Shown in pieces: positions 16,195-24,734 of a stretch of DNA of 64,000 bases. The notes beneath the pieces were generated by a model. It was not told where the DNA came from and searched no databases. It was given only the letters and a program-made list of their open reading frames with translations. Both the position numbers and the translations under genes were made by a program. This stretch comes from Allobosea sp. BK604. Its GTDB lineage: Bacteria > Pseudomonadota > Alphaproteobacteria > Rhizobiales > Beijerinckiaceae. The stretch spans positions 62,001 to 126,000 of the forward strand of contig NZ_SLZF01000016.1 in NCBI RefSeq assembly GCF_004341515.1, given 5' to 3'. Each line of letters opens with the position of its first letter. Position 1 is the stretch's first letter.

Positions 16195-18372
16195 ATGAGG
16201 CTGTTCGGCCGACGCGCGACCGGGCAAGCGGCTTCGCCGGAATCCGAGCCGGTTCCGGGGAGTCTTCCTGTGCTCCCCGTATGGCTCGACCCGTTTGTGG
16301 GCACGAGCCCGGGCGATTATGCCAGCGCAAATGCCGGCCGGCTCGCCCGCTCGTCCGGCAGGCTGCGCGTGGCCGGAGAGCTGGTCGCCTTCGCCGGCGC
16401 GATCGTCGCGTTCATGGCAACGCTGTTCCGGCCGGCGAACCCTGTCGAACTGGCGGCGCTCGACGGCTGGATTTTCGTGCCCGGCAGCCTCGGCCAGGTC
16501 GCGTTCACCAGCCCGACATCCTATGCCGTCACGCAGGCCGACAATCTGAGTCCGTTGACGCTCGGCCTGGCGCTGGGCCTCATCACGCTGATGGGCGCGG
16601 GTGCCATCATCAGGGGGCGCTGGCTCCTCGCCGGGCTCGTCGGAGCGTTCTTCCTGCTGCCCTGGAGCCTGCTGGGCTTCGACCTGACACTGAAGCCCTT
16701 GGTCCTGCCATTATACGGCCTCTTGCTTGTCTTTCGCCTGTATCGCCCTTCGACATGGAAGTTCATGCTGCTGGCCCCGGTCATTGTCGTCGGCAGCCCC
16801 ATCGTCATCCCCCTGTTCGGCGGCATCTATGACCAGCTGGGTCGAACCGCGCAGACCGCGACCTATCGGAAAATCGCATTCGCCGATCTCATCGCAAACC
16901 AGGGCAAGCCGGCACAGGAAACAACCGCCAACGGCAAGCCCGTGGTTCGGGTCACCAGCCTCAGCGGGCTTTCAGCGCCGGCGCTCGCCATGCCCTATGT
17001 GATGGCCCAGGAATACGCCCTTCGTGGCGATGCCTCTGCTGCAGCGAGCGCCTTGGACGAGGCTGCCAAGCGCGGTTTCCGCCCGAATGCGTTCGACAAG
17101 CGGCGGATGGATGCGATCGAGGATTACGCTGCCAATCAGGGCGCGCGCGGCCCTTTGCGGCAAAGCTCGGTCCGGGCAGCCTATGAAACCAGGGCATTTC
17201 TGGCGTGGATCGGCTTCGTCGGCGGCCTGGTCCTGGTCGCCGCCGGACTGGCGAGCCGCATCCTGACCGGACACATGGCTCGGCGCGCCGAGCGCATCGA
17301 CGATGCGGAAGAGCGGCTCCGATCGGCCCTGGCGTCGAAGCAGGCTGATGACCTCGCTCCACGAAGCGGCCATGCCATCGGCCCGCAGCCGTCGCCGACC
17401 GTCTTCGACAGCCAGGCGACGATGGCAGCGATGTCGCGGCGCATCCGAGCCTATGCCAAGGCGACCGGATGGCTAGCTGCAGTCGCCTCGGTCTGCACGC
17501 TGGGCTGGTGGTGGTACCGGCTCCCCCAGGCGGCTTCGAATACGGCTTTCGAGAGGATCGAGCTCGTTTCGGAGGTCATGAAATTTGCTCGGGAGGCTGA
17601 ACAGTCCGGCCTGTCTGAGGGCGCAATCTCGGATGCCACTCGGCTCTATGTCTTGTTTGCAGCGCTATTCCTCTACTTTAGCTCGATACTGATCATCAAA
17701 TCGCGCCGCTATCAGATTGGCATGGCACTCGCCGGAGCGCTCTATTGCTTCGTGCTTCCCAGTGCATTCTTCCCCCATTCCGGCAATACCGTCGCGTTGA
17801 GCGACCTGCGGCCCGACCTGCGAGCCCGGCTCACGGCGCTTGTTGCGTCAGATCTTTCGACAGCGCCCGGTGCCGCTTCGAAAGCGGGCAGCTTGTCGTA
17901 CAATTTCGGCATGATCCAAGCAGGCATCACGTCGCCGCAAGCAGCCAGCTCGGCCGCAGCCTATACGCTGGCCCAGATCGCCTATCTGGAGAATCGGCCG
18001 GCGGACGCGGCTGCGATGCTGAATCGGATGTCTGATCGGTCGATCATTCGGCAACGCAGTACCGAGCAACGGACGGATCTCATGATCGAGTGGGTCGTCG
18101 CGCACGGGCAGGCTGCGCCGGCATGGCTCTCATCGCCGAAGAGCGATCGCCCGACCGCTTTCGGACGCAGTCTTGCAGCAGCGCTGTCGATCATCGCGAC
18201 CGCAGCGGCTGTGGCGATGCTCCTGCCGCTCGGCCTCCTGGGCTACGCGAGGCATCGGCGAAGCCGGATCGAGGCGCTCGTTTCCGAAAGACAAGGCGGC
18301 CAGTTCGATAGCGACGGCACCGCTCGTCAACGGCTGATCCGCATTGGCGATCGCGGGCCGGTGCCTGGGTGA
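16195..18372 (+). CDS. large multi-spanning membrane protein of the TelA operon
   Basis: A 725-residue integral membrane protein that I do not recognise. About ten hydrophobic segments are visible: one near residue 65, a group of four at about 120-210, one near 335, one near 425, two at about 480-525, and one near 665. Two soluble stretches (about 215-325 and 530-650) contain alanine-rich helices that look TPR-like (ALRGDASAAASALDEAAKRGF; AYTLAQIAYLENRPADAAAMLNRM). It starts 1 bp after telA, so it is surely co-transcribed. A role as the membrane anchor or effector for TelA is inferred from context only. No tellurite or metal motif is visible. Confidence 0.75.
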   Translation: MRLFGRRATGQAASPESEPVPGSLPVLPVWLDPFVGTSPGDYASANAGRLARSSGRLRVAGELVAFAGAIVAFMATLFRPANPVELAALDGWIFVPGSLGQVAFTSPTSYAVTQADNLSPLTLGLALGLITLMGAGAIIRGRWLLAGLVGAFFLLPWSLLGFDLTLKPLVLPLYGLLLVFRLYRPSTWKFMLLAPVIVVGSPIVIPLFGGIYDQLGRTAQTATYRKIAFADLIANQGKPAQETTANGKPVVRVTSLSGLSAPALAMPYVMAQEYALRGDASAAASALDEAAKRGFRPNAFDKRRMDAIEDYAANQGARGPLRQSSVRAAYETRAFLAWIGFVGGLVLVAAGLASRILTGHMARRAERIDDAEERLRSALASKQADDLAPRSGHAIGPQPSPTVFDSQATMAAMSRRIRAYAKATGWLAAVASVCTLGWWWYRLPQAASNTAFERIELVSEVMKFAREAEQSGLSEGAISDATRLYVLFAALFLYFSSILIIKSRRYQIGMALAGALYCFVLPSAFFPHSGNTVALSDLRPDLRARLTALVASDLSTAPGAASKAGSLSYNFGMIQAGITSPQAASSAAAYTLAQIAYLENRPADAAAMLNRMSDRSIIRQRSTEQRTDLMIEWVVAHGQAAPAWLSSPKSDRPTAFGRSLAAALSIIATAAAVAMLLPLGLLGYARHRRSRIEALVSERQGGQFDSDGTARQRLIRIGDRGPVPG

Positions 18373-18645
18373 GATGCGCCAGCGGCGGAGGTCGAGCGCC
18401 TGCCTGGAAGCGGACATTGCCTGCGTGACCTGCTTGCTTGCTGCGCATCGCCGTCGCCTGAAAGGACCGGCCGAAGCCGCGCGAGCGGCTGATCAGCGAA
18501 GCCGGCAAACGCCGGCCGCTCCCCATTCCCTTTACGACCGCTCCCGGCCGCGGCGCGTAAACATCGTGATCGGCGAACCAGTGTTCCCTGCGCGGCTCGA
18601 ACGGCGGGGTGGGCGATTGCGGAACGGTCGCGCTGAAAGCCGACA
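18373..18645. other. non-coding gap between convergent genes
   Basis: No frame here has a recognisable product. The antisense frame that spans it is a shadow of the membrane-protein gene. Nothing else stands out before the terminator hairpin. Confidence 0.4.
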
Positions 18646-18649
18646 TGAA

Positions 18650-18678
18650 AACAGCCCGGCGCAGGGCGCCGGGCTGTT
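18650..18678 (-). terminator. rho-independent terminator of the Omp31-like gene
   Basis: A 13-bp perfect stem, AACAGCCCGGCGC/GCGCCGGGCTGTT with a 3-base loop, followed on the minus strand by TTTT. It begins 21 bp after the stop of the outer-membrane protein gene. Confidence 0.88.
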
Positions 18679-18699
18679 CCAGAAGTCCGAGGCTGTGCG

Positions 18700-19422
18700 T
18701 CAGAACTTGTAGTTCACGCCGACGCGCAGGAGACCGCCGGCGCCGTTGCCATCCGTGGTCGCGGTATAGAGACCGGCGGGAAGCACGCCGCCCGGCCCGT
18801 TGACGAAGGCGCGGCTCTTACGTCCCTCGCCGTTCTCGATGTAGAGACCTTCGATCTTCATCGTCCAGTTGTTGGTGAAGGCGTATTCGACGCCGCCGCC
18901 GATGGTCCAGCCGACATTGCTGCTGTTGTTGCCGGTCAGCGGATTGCTGTTCAGGCCACCATAGGCCAGACCGCCGGTGATGTAGATCAGGGTCCGGTCG
19001 ATGGCGTAACCCAGGCGAGCGCGCACGGTGCCCAGATAGCCGCCGTCATTTCCGCCGCGGGCCCACCAGCTATAGGCACCCCACGAGACGTCGCCGCCGA
19101 CATCGACATACTGGATGTCGGTCTCGACACCGTAGACGATCGAGCCGACCTGGAAGTTATAGCCGATCTGGCCGCCGCCGACGAAGACGCCGTCGCCGCC
19201 GCCGCCGGACAGGATGCCGGAGGAGCCCGGCGTCGGTCCGGTGATGACGACGTTACGCGAATCCGACCAGCCCACGCCAGCGTTGAGACCGACATAGAAG
19301 CCGGTCCAGGTGAAGACAGGAGCGTAGACGATCGGCGCTGCGCGCACCGGCAGATCGGCGGCGTAGCTCGATGTCGCCAGACATGCCGCGAGCACGGCCG
19401 TGGATACAAGGCTTAGGCGCAT
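18700..19422 (-). CDS. Omp31/Omp25-type outer-membrane beta-barrel protein
   Basis: A 240-residue porin-like protein of the small opacity/Omp31 family typical of Hyphomicrobiales. The signal peptide ends at SSYAADLPV, followed by FTWTGFYVGLNAGVGW, the standard first barrel strand of the family. Eight strands rich in Gly and aromatic residues alternate with loops, and the chain ends in GVNYKF, with the terminal Phe needed by the barrel assembly machinery. AGGGGGAG precedes the start. It is a single gene with its own terminator. Likely roles are outer-membrane structure and surface exposure; a transport role is not evident. Confidence 0.92.
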   Translation of the reverse strand: MRLSLVSTAVLAACLATSSYAADLPVRAAPIVYAPVFTWTGFYVGLNAGVGWSDSRNVVITGPTPGSSGILSGGGGDGVFVGGGQIGYNFQVGSIVYGVETDIQYVDVGGDVSWGAYSWWARGGNDGGYLGTVRARLGYAIDRTLIYITGGLAYGGLNSNPLTGNNSSNVGWTIGGGVEYAFTNNWTMKIEGLYIENGEGRKSRAFVNGPGGVLPAGLYTATTDGNGAGGLLRVGVNYKF

Positions 19423-19868
19423 GCAAATCTCCCCCTAATAGGTGATTCATCGATCGCATGTTCGCATGCGCAACTAAGACTGTGAAGCGTAACGCGCCAT
19501 TCCGTGGGCAAGCTGACGCTGAAAGTCACCCTGCGTGATATTTTGACAACTTATCGTAGAGATTGCGACGGGAATTCTCGCTACTGGTGAGGCCTGGGGC
19601 CCAGGTTCGAAGCAGTCGGGTAGAATATTACCGGATCCGGCTACACCGAAAGTTGTCGACGCCCGAAGACGGTAGTATATTCGGTATTCTAGGTTCTTCG
19701 GATACTTATAGTCCTATTTCCCAATGGCGCCTGGTCGGGGGGCGCTGGCCATGTCGGGAACGATTTCGCCGCATCACGGACAGCAGGCGGCTGGAATGCC
19801 CGACAAGGCCGCAGTCCCCCCTCAGCGTCGCCCGGCGCTGTTGCGTGCTTGCTTGAAACCTGGCCGAT
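19423..19868. other. 450-bp intergenic region, comparatively AT-rich
   Basis: It holds the promoter region of the divergent outer-membrane gene and of the small secreted protein. A TTGACA box is at 19553-19558 on the plus strand but has no good -10 partner at the right spacing. No gene, repeat or RNA could be recognised. Confidence 0.4.
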
Positions 19869-19878
19869 GGAGGAGACC

Positions 19879-20136
19879 ATGAAGTTCTCGATCCTATTAT
19901 TGGCTCTTGTTCCCGGTTTCATCACCGTGGGCACCGAGGAGGCCAGCGCGGTGATCTACTGCCAATATGTCGGTTACCCCGTCGGCTGCGTCGCAAGGCC
20001 GGGCGTGGTGCTGCGGCCACGGCCAGTCGCGCGGGCGGCGGTGGCGACGCCGGGTGTGGGAGCGCCAGGTGTCGGAGTGCGCGCGGGAACGCCGATGAAC
20101 CGTGGCGGGCCGGTCAACCGGGCAGGGCGGCGCTAA
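19879..20136 (+). CDS. small secreted protein, Pro/Gly/Val-rich
   Basis: An 85-residue protein. GGAGGAGA at 19869-19876 decides the start at 19879 (MKFSILLLALVPG). A signal peptide ends near EASA. The mature part has two cysteines in YCQYVGYPVGCVARPG, which may form a disulphide. A low-complexity tail with VRAGTPMNRGGPVNRAG-like motifs follows. Proteins of this design are common and uncharacterised in the order. It is probably exported and monocistronic. Confidence 0.7.
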   Translation: MKFSILLLALVPGFITVGTEEASAVIYCQYVGYPVGCVARPGVVLRPRPVARAAVATPGVGAPGVGVRAGTPMNRGGPVNRAGRR

Positions 20137-20255
20137 GCGCGGCGGCGCCGCAAGGCGGATCTTCGTCGACGACGGCCATTCGCGCGCTGACCTGGAAAGC
20201 TGCGCTTCATCGGCGTCCATCGCAGTCGTGGAGCGCGGCAGTCGGAGAATGTGAC

Positions 20256-20582
20256 ATGACCAGCATCGGCGACGCGGCAAAGACGGCTCTCTGCAACCAA
20301 TTGCTCGGCCGCTGGGCCGCCGAGCAATTGGGCCTCACGGGCGAGGACGCGAAAGCCTATGCGATGGCCCTGGCGAAAGCTGCGATGAGGTCTGAAGGCC
20401 GCGACGTCGTCAGCGAGATCCGCAATGATTTCGACGCGGCGGGCGTGACCCGATCCGAGCAGGAGATCCTGCGCGTCATGACCGAATTCACGATCCAGGC
20501 CGGGCAGCAGATGTCGGGAGGGAGTGGCGTTTCCCTCGATGCCGCGGCCGTGCTTCTCAAGCGCAACCTCGTGTCTCGGTAA
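20256..20582 (+). CDS. DUF1476 / ATP synthase zeta-like protein with short N-terminus
   Basis: A 108-residue protein clearly related to the alphaproteobacterial F1-ATPase inhibitor zeta (DUF1476). It has NQLLGRWAAEQLGLTGEDA, then FDAAGVTRSEQEILRVM, which match the four-helix core. In canonical zeta about 28 residues precede the (N)KLLGLWAA motif, and the N-terminal tail is what inhibits the ATPase. Here only 13 precede it and the charged inhibitory segment seems absent, while about 20 extra residues follow the core (GVSLDAAAVLLKRN). GGAGA precedes the ATG. I read it as a paralogue that may bind without inhibiting, or that has a different job. Confidence 0.8.
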   Translation: MTSIGDAAKTALCNQLLGRWAAEQLGLTGEDAKAYAMALAKAAMRSEGRDVVSEIRNDFDAAGVTRSEQEILRVMTEFTIQAGQQMSGGSGVSLDAAAVLLKRNLVSR

Positions 20583-20680
20583 GACTTGTGCCTCGACAAG
20601 CCTTGGCGCGAGCTGCCGCCGGTTCAAGGCACGACATGATCGACGGCATGCGGCCGCTCGGTCCCAGAGGCCGCACACGC

Positions 20681-20791
20681 CTATGCCGCCCTGAGACCCT
20701 CGGCCTCCAGTGAAGCGCGGACGCTCGGTCGCTGCTCGATACGCGCCATGAAGCTCAGGATCGCTGGATAACCCGAGAGATCGACGTGCAT
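20681..20791 (-). pseudogene. C-terminal relic of a glutathione S-transferase
   Basis: On the minus strand 36 codons read LSGYPAILSFMARIEQRPSV, then an alanine-rich end and a TAG. This is the usual C-terminus of bacterial GSTs (aromatic, ...R...RP.V...L..EGL). No catalytic domain or upstream part is present, because the SMP-30 gene ends only 26 bp upstream. It is a truncated remnant. Confidence 0.6.
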
Positions 20792-20817
20792 GCATCAGCT
20801 TGCGCCCCTGCGCAGCC

Positions 20818-21732
20818 TCAGACGCCGGAGAACATGACCCTGCCGGCGACTGGCATCTCCGCACGCAGGATCGACCCGGTCGCGGATTCGGTAATGAACA
20901 GGCTCCGGCGGTCGGGACCGCCATAAGCCATGTTGGTCGTGTGCCGTCCAAAGCCGGATTGGACTCGCAGCATCGGCTCGCCCACCTCGCTGAACAGCCA
21001 GACGGCGCCGATCCCGATATGGGCAACAGCGAGATTGCCGGCCTCGTCAATCGCCAGCCCGTCGGGACCGCCCCCGCCCGAAAGCTGGATGAAGGTGCCG
21101 ACCTTGGCCACGGTTCCGTCCCGCATCAGCGGCACGCGCCAGATGGCATTGGCGCGCGTGACGGCGACGTAGAGAACGCTTTCGCTGGGATCGAGCACGA
21201 TCCCGTTCGGGCTCGGAATATTGTCGAGTAGGCAGTCCGCCCGTCCATCGGCCCGCACGCGGAAGACCCGCCCGGTCGGGTCATGGTGCCCGGTGAGTCC
21301 TTGATCGGTGAAATACATGTCGCCGTTCGACGCGAAGACAAGGTCGTTCACGGCCTTCAGTCGCTCCAGCCTTACGCGCGCGAGGAATGGGGTGACGCTT
21401 CCGGTCTCCGGATCGAGAACCATGATGCCGTTCTTGTAGTCGGCGATGAAGATCCGCCCGTCGCGGTGGATCTTGAGCCCGTTCGGCTCGCCGTCATACT
21501 CCGCGACGAGCGTGAATGCGCCTTTCGGGTCGATGCGGAAGACCCGCCCCCAGGGGATATCGACGCAATAGAGATTGCCGTCCCGGTCGAAGGAGGGACC
21601 TTCGAGCAGCGAATGCGCAGGATTGCTGCCGGGTTGATGCCGATGCCATTCGCTCGTCGGCTCGGGCTTACGGAATTCGTCGGGAAGGCGCGTAAAGACG
21701 GCAGGCTCGATCGAAGGAGGGGGCGCGAACAT
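20818..21732 (-). CDS. SMP-30/gluconolactonase-family hydrolase
   Basis: A 304-residue six-bladed propeller of the SMP-30/Gluconolactonase/LRE-like family, which hydrolyses sugar lactones and related esters with a divalent metal. Candidate metal ligands are in the expected order: E44 (LLEGPSF), N129 (AVNDLVF), N176 (PSPNGIVL) and D224 (GGPDGLAID). No signal peptide, so it is cytoplasmic. It starts 17 bp after the TRAP large permease and ends a four-gene operon (binding protein, small permease, large permease, lactonase). The imported solute is therefore probably a sugar acid or is metabolised through a lactone; the exact compound is not shown. Confidence 0.88.
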   Translation of the reverse strand: MFAPPPSIEPAVFTRLPDEFRKPEPTSEWHRHQPGSNPAHSLLEGPSFDRDGNLYCVDIPWGRVFRIDPKGAFTLVAEYDGEPNGLKIHRDGRIFIADYKNGIMVLDPETGSVTPFLARVRLERLKAVNDLVFASNGDMYFTDQGLTGHHDPTGRVFRVRADGRADCLLDNIPSPNGIVLDPSESVLYVAVTRANAIWRVPLMRDGTVAKVGTFIQLSGGGGPDGLAIDEAGNLAVAHIGIGAVWLFSEVGEPMLRVQSGFGRHTTNMAYGGPDRRSLFITESATGSILRAEMPVAGRVMFSGV

Positions 21733-21749
21733 GAGGCGGCGATGTCACT

Positions 21750-23048
21750 TCATTTGAGGGCGGCGGGCAGCCAAAGGGCGAGTCCCGGAAAAGCGTACAT
21801 CACGAAAGAGAAGGCCACGATCAGCACGGCGTAAGGCGCCGAGGCCTTGGCGATCTCTCCCAGCGTCTTGTCGGGCGCGATCGAGCTGATCGCGAACAGG
21901 TTCAGTCCCATCGGCGGCGTGAGGGCCCCGAGTTCGATGAAGATGACGAGGATGACGCCGACCCAGACGCCATTGAAGCCGAGCGCCATCAGGGTGGGAT
22001 AAAGCAACGGCACCGTCAGCAACATGATCGACAAGCCGTCGATGAACATGCCGATCACGGCGTAGATCACCAGCAGGATGCAGAAGAACAGGAATGGCGA
22101 GACGTCGATCGCCGTCAGCCAGTCGGCCAGTCCTCGGCCCATGCCCGAGGAGACCACGGCGAAGTTCAGGATCTGAGCATTGATCGTGATGAACATGATC
22201 ACGGCGCTAGTCAGGACGGTGTTGCGGAGCGCCAGCCAAAGCCTCGGCCAGGTCAATTGCCGATAGGCCAGCGCCAGCACAAGAGCCAGCAACGAGCCGA
22301 AGGCCGACGCTTCAGTCGGCGTCACCACGCCCGCATACATGCCGCCGATGACGGAAGCCACGAGTGCGAGCACCGGCATCGCGTCGCGCATGACATGGCG
22401 CAGCGTCTGGCCGTCGACGGGCTCCTCGCGCGGCGTCAGACTCGGGTTGAGCGTGGCGCGAATGGCGACGTAGATCGCGAAGATGAAAGCGAGCGTAATG
22501 CCGGGGACGACGCCGGCCATGAAGAGGTCGATGACCGATTCCTGCGTCATCGAGCCATAGACGATCAGCGGGATGCTCGGCGGGATCAGGATGCCGAGGC
22601 AACCGCCGGCCGTCAGCGTCCCCAGCGTCAGGCTGTCGGCATAGCCGCGGGAGCGCATTTCCTTGATCGCCACGGTTCCGACCGTCAAAGCAGTGGCGAC
22701 GGAAGAACCTGCGATCGCCGAGAAGATGGCGCAGCCCGCGATATTGGTCTGGGCAAGCCCGCCCGGGATGCGTCCGAACAGGCCGGATATGCCGGAATAG
22801 AACCGGCCCGCGATCCCGCTATGGAGGATGAGCTCGCCCATCAGCACGAAGAGCGGGATCGAGACGAGGCTGAAATTCGTCGTGGTGTTGAACACGATGT
22901 CGCCGAAGGTCGGCCAGAGCATCGTCCCGCTGGCCATGCTGATGCCGACGATGCCGACAAAGCCCATGGCAGCGCCGATCGAGACGCCGAAAGCCAGCGT
23001 ACCGACGAGTAGCACGCCATAGATCGCCAGTAGTTCAGTCCAGGGCAT
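21750..23048 (-). CDS. TRAP transporter large permease (DctM type), system 1
   Basis: A 432-residue membrane protein with 12 or more hydrophobic segments. The start at 23048 (MPWTELLAIYGV) is preferred because the 29 extra upstream codons overlap the small permease and are not membrane-like. DctM landmarks are GCAIFSAIAGSSVATALTVG (about residues 104-123) and GCLGILIPPSIPLIVYG. The protein uses the sodium or proton gradient to import a carboxylate-type solute delivered by the DctP subunit. It overlaps the dctQ-type gene by 14 bp. A second, distinct TRAP set lies 2.5 kb away. Confidence 0.93.
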   Translation of the reverse strand: MPWTELLAIYGVLLVGTLAFGVSIGAAMGFVGIVGISMASGTMLWPTFGDIVFNTTTNFSLVSIPLFVLMGELILHSGIAGRFYSGISGLFGRIPGGLAQTNIAGCAIFSAIAGSSVATALTVGTVAIKEMRSRGYADSLTLGTLTAGGCLGILIPPSIPLIVYGSMTQESVIDLFMAGVVPGITLAFIFAIYVAIRATLNPSLTPREEPVDGQTLRHVMRDAMPVLALVASVIGGMYAGVVTPTEASAFGSLLALVLALAYRQLTWPRLWLALRNTVLTSAVIMFITINAQILNFAVVSSGMGRGLADWLTAIDVSPFLFFCILLVIYAVIGMFIDGLSIMLLTVPLLYPTLMALGFNGVWVGVILVIFIELGALTPPMGLNLFAISSIAPDKTLGEIAKASAPYAVLIVAFSFVMYAFPGLALWLPAALK

Positions 23049-23568
23049 GATGCGTCTCGGTGACGGTCTGGCCGCGCCAGAGCCGGCGGGAGCGAACCCA
23101 GCCCCACTCCAGGAAGGCAATCGAGAGGATGGCAAAGCAGAACGGCATCACGGCTTGCGGTATGGCGAGCGGCGTCTGCGACGCCTGAAGCGAGCGCGTC
23201 CCGAAAGAGATGCTGGCCGCGGTCAGATCGTAGGTCGCGTCTGCCAGAACCGCGCAAGTGCCGGCGCCGATCAGCGCCGCGAAGGCTTCCGCTATCGCGC
23301 GCAAGCGCGGCGGCGCCATGGCGATCAACCCTTCGACACGCAGGAACCGCTCATCCCTCAGCGCCGGCAGGAAGCACAGCATCGTCGCGGCCGTGAAGAA
23401 ATAACCGGCATATTCGTCGGAGATCTGCGTGGAGAAGCCAAGCAGCGTTCGCGTCCCCACTTCGATATTCATCAGTAGGCCCATGGCGACGATCATCGCT
23501 ACGCCGACGACGATGCCGATACGCTGGATGATGTCGAGCACGCGCGACAAGATCGGGATGCGATCCAA
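23035..23568 (-). CDS. TRAP transporter small permease (DctQ type), system 1
   Basis: A 177-residue protein with four hydrophobic helices, beginning IGIVVGVAMIVAMGLLMNIEV and ending with a helix around AVMPFCFAILSIAFLEW. It has the DctQ signature region around RDERFLRVEGLIAMAPPRLR. It joins the large permease in the membrane complex. It lies 57 bp after the binding-protein gene, with a stem-loop in that gap, and overlaps the large-permease gene. Confidence 0.9.
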   Translation of the reverse strand: MDRIPILSRVLDIIQRIGIVVGVAMIVAMGLLMNIEVGTRTLLGFSTQISDEYAGYFFTAATMLCFLPALRDERFLRVEGLIAMAPPRLRAIAEAFAALIGAGTCAVLADATYDLTAASISFGTRSLQASQTPLAIPQAVMPFCFAILSIAFLEWGWVRSRRLWRGQTVTETHHALD

Positions 23569-23591
23569 CGAGAAGGCTCCTCGGCTGGAGA

Positions 23592-23612
23592 GCGGGAGCC
23601 GACGGCTCCCGC
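23592..23612 (-). terminator. intra-operon stem-loop after the binding-protein gene
   Basis: GCGGGAGCC/GGCTCCCGC with a 3-base loop, between the stop of the TRAP binding protein and the start of the small permease. It has no T-tract. Such hairpins often stabilise the upstream message or partly terminate, giving more binding protein than permease. Confidence 0.6.
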
Positions 23613-23625
23613 AAGAAGGGCACGA

Positions 23626-24624
23626 TCAGCTGCAGGACTTGATGGCGACGGCCAGCATGCCTTGGCCGACAGGGCCTGCCTTGGCAGCCCATTCGTCCGC
23701 GATCGGCTTGGTGATCTCGCGCAGCCGGACGACTTCCTCGGACGTCGCATCGCGCAAGGTCATGCCCTTCTCGGCGAGTGTCTTGCGGGCGTCCTTGTCG
23801 GCGGCGATCATCTCGGCGCGGTATTTCGGCGCCCATTCCACGGTCTTGGCCAGAAGCGTCTTGCGCAGGTCTTCGGGCAAGGCCTGGAGTGCCGCCTGAT
23901 TCACGACCACGGCCTGGTGGGCCAAGGTCAAGTTCATCATGTAGGCAAACTTCGTGACCTCGTTGAACTTCCAGTCCAGCGCTGGCACCGCCGCAGTGAA
24001 GGCTCCGTCGACGACACCGCGCTGCAGGGCCGGGATAACCTCGGCCGGCGTGATCGTCACGCCGGAGCCGCCGACCAGTCGCATCATCTCCGCCTGCTCG
24101 CGATTCCAGGAACGGACCTTGAGGTTCTTCAGCCCGTCGATTCCGTTGGCCGGCTTGGTCAGCCAGAGCTGCTGGGGCGGCATCACCCACTGCATGATCG
24201 AGGTCGCGCGAAACTTGGCTTCGAGCAGGGTATTGATCGGCTTGTCGATGGCCGGAGCGAGCGTGTCGTAGAACTTGTCCATCGACGTGCAGGAGAACGG
24301 CATCGAGAGCGCGTTCAGCTCGGGCACGTCGCCAGCCACGAAGCCGAAGGCGACATCGCCCATCTCGACCTGCTTGGAGCCGACGATGCGCAGCACGTCC
24401 GAGGCCTTGTAGGGCAGCTCTGCGGCCGAGAACACCGTGATCTTCAGCCGCCCGCCGGTCGCCTTTTCGACATCCTGCGCAAAGGCCCGATGCAGCGTCG
24501 TCGGCTTATCGTTTGCCGCAAAATAAGTGTAGAATTTCCACGAAACATCAGCCGCATCGGCATTCCCGGCGCCCATTGCGGCAAAGCCGGCGAGCGCGCC
24601 GAGGCGTAACAAAGTCATCCGCAT
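23626..24624 (-). CDS. TRAP transporter substrate-binding protein (DctP type), system 1
   Basis: A 332-residue periplasmic binding protein with a signal peptide (MRMTLLRLGALAGFAAMGAG, cleaved near ADAADV). Mature DctP features are the helix HRAFAQDVEKATGGRLKITVF and the ligand-clamping segment GLKNLKVRSWN, whose Arg normally pairs with the carboxylate of the ligand. First gene of the operon with DctQ, DctM and the SMP-30 hydrolase. It is divergent from the GntR/FCD regulator. The ligand is probably an organic or sugar acid. Confidence 0.92.
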   Translation of the reverse strand: MRMTLLRLGALAGFAAMGAGNADAADVSWKFYTYFAANDKPTTLHRAFAQDVEKATGGRLKITVFSAAELPYKASDVLRIVGSKQVEMGDVAFGFVAGDVPELNALSMPFSCTSMDKFYDTLAPAIDKPINTLLEAKFRATSIMQWVMPPQQLWLTKPANGIDGLKNLKVRSWNREQAEMMRLVGGSGVTITPAEVIPALQRGVVDGAFTAAVPALDWKFNEVTKFAYMMNLTLAHQAVVVNQAALQALPEDLRKTLLAKTVEWAPKYRAEMIAADKDARKTLAEKGMTLRDATSEEVVRLREITKPIADEWAAKAGPVGQGMLAVAIKSCS

Positions 24625-24721
24625 TTTGGTCCTCCCAGAGGGGCGTTCAGCCGGAGTTCGTTCCGGGCTCTTATTTGCTGCGTCGAATGTTGTGAGGTGC
24701 TTGGATTGCGCGAAATGTCAA

Positions 24722-24733
24722 CTAGCATGCTAG
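24722..24733. promoter_or_regulatory. candidate GntR operator
   Basis: A perfect 12-bp palindrome CTAGCATGCTAG lies in the 110-bp gap between the divergent TRAP operon and the GntR gene, ending one base before the annotated ATG of the regulator. Position and symmetry suit an autoregulatory operator. Confidence 0.5.
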
Positions 24734-24734
24734 C

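Noticed and set aside
18191..18646. Minus-strand frame in the gap after the 725-residue membrane protein
   Set aside because: Overlaps the end of the sense gene, no ribosome-binding site and no recognisable domain.
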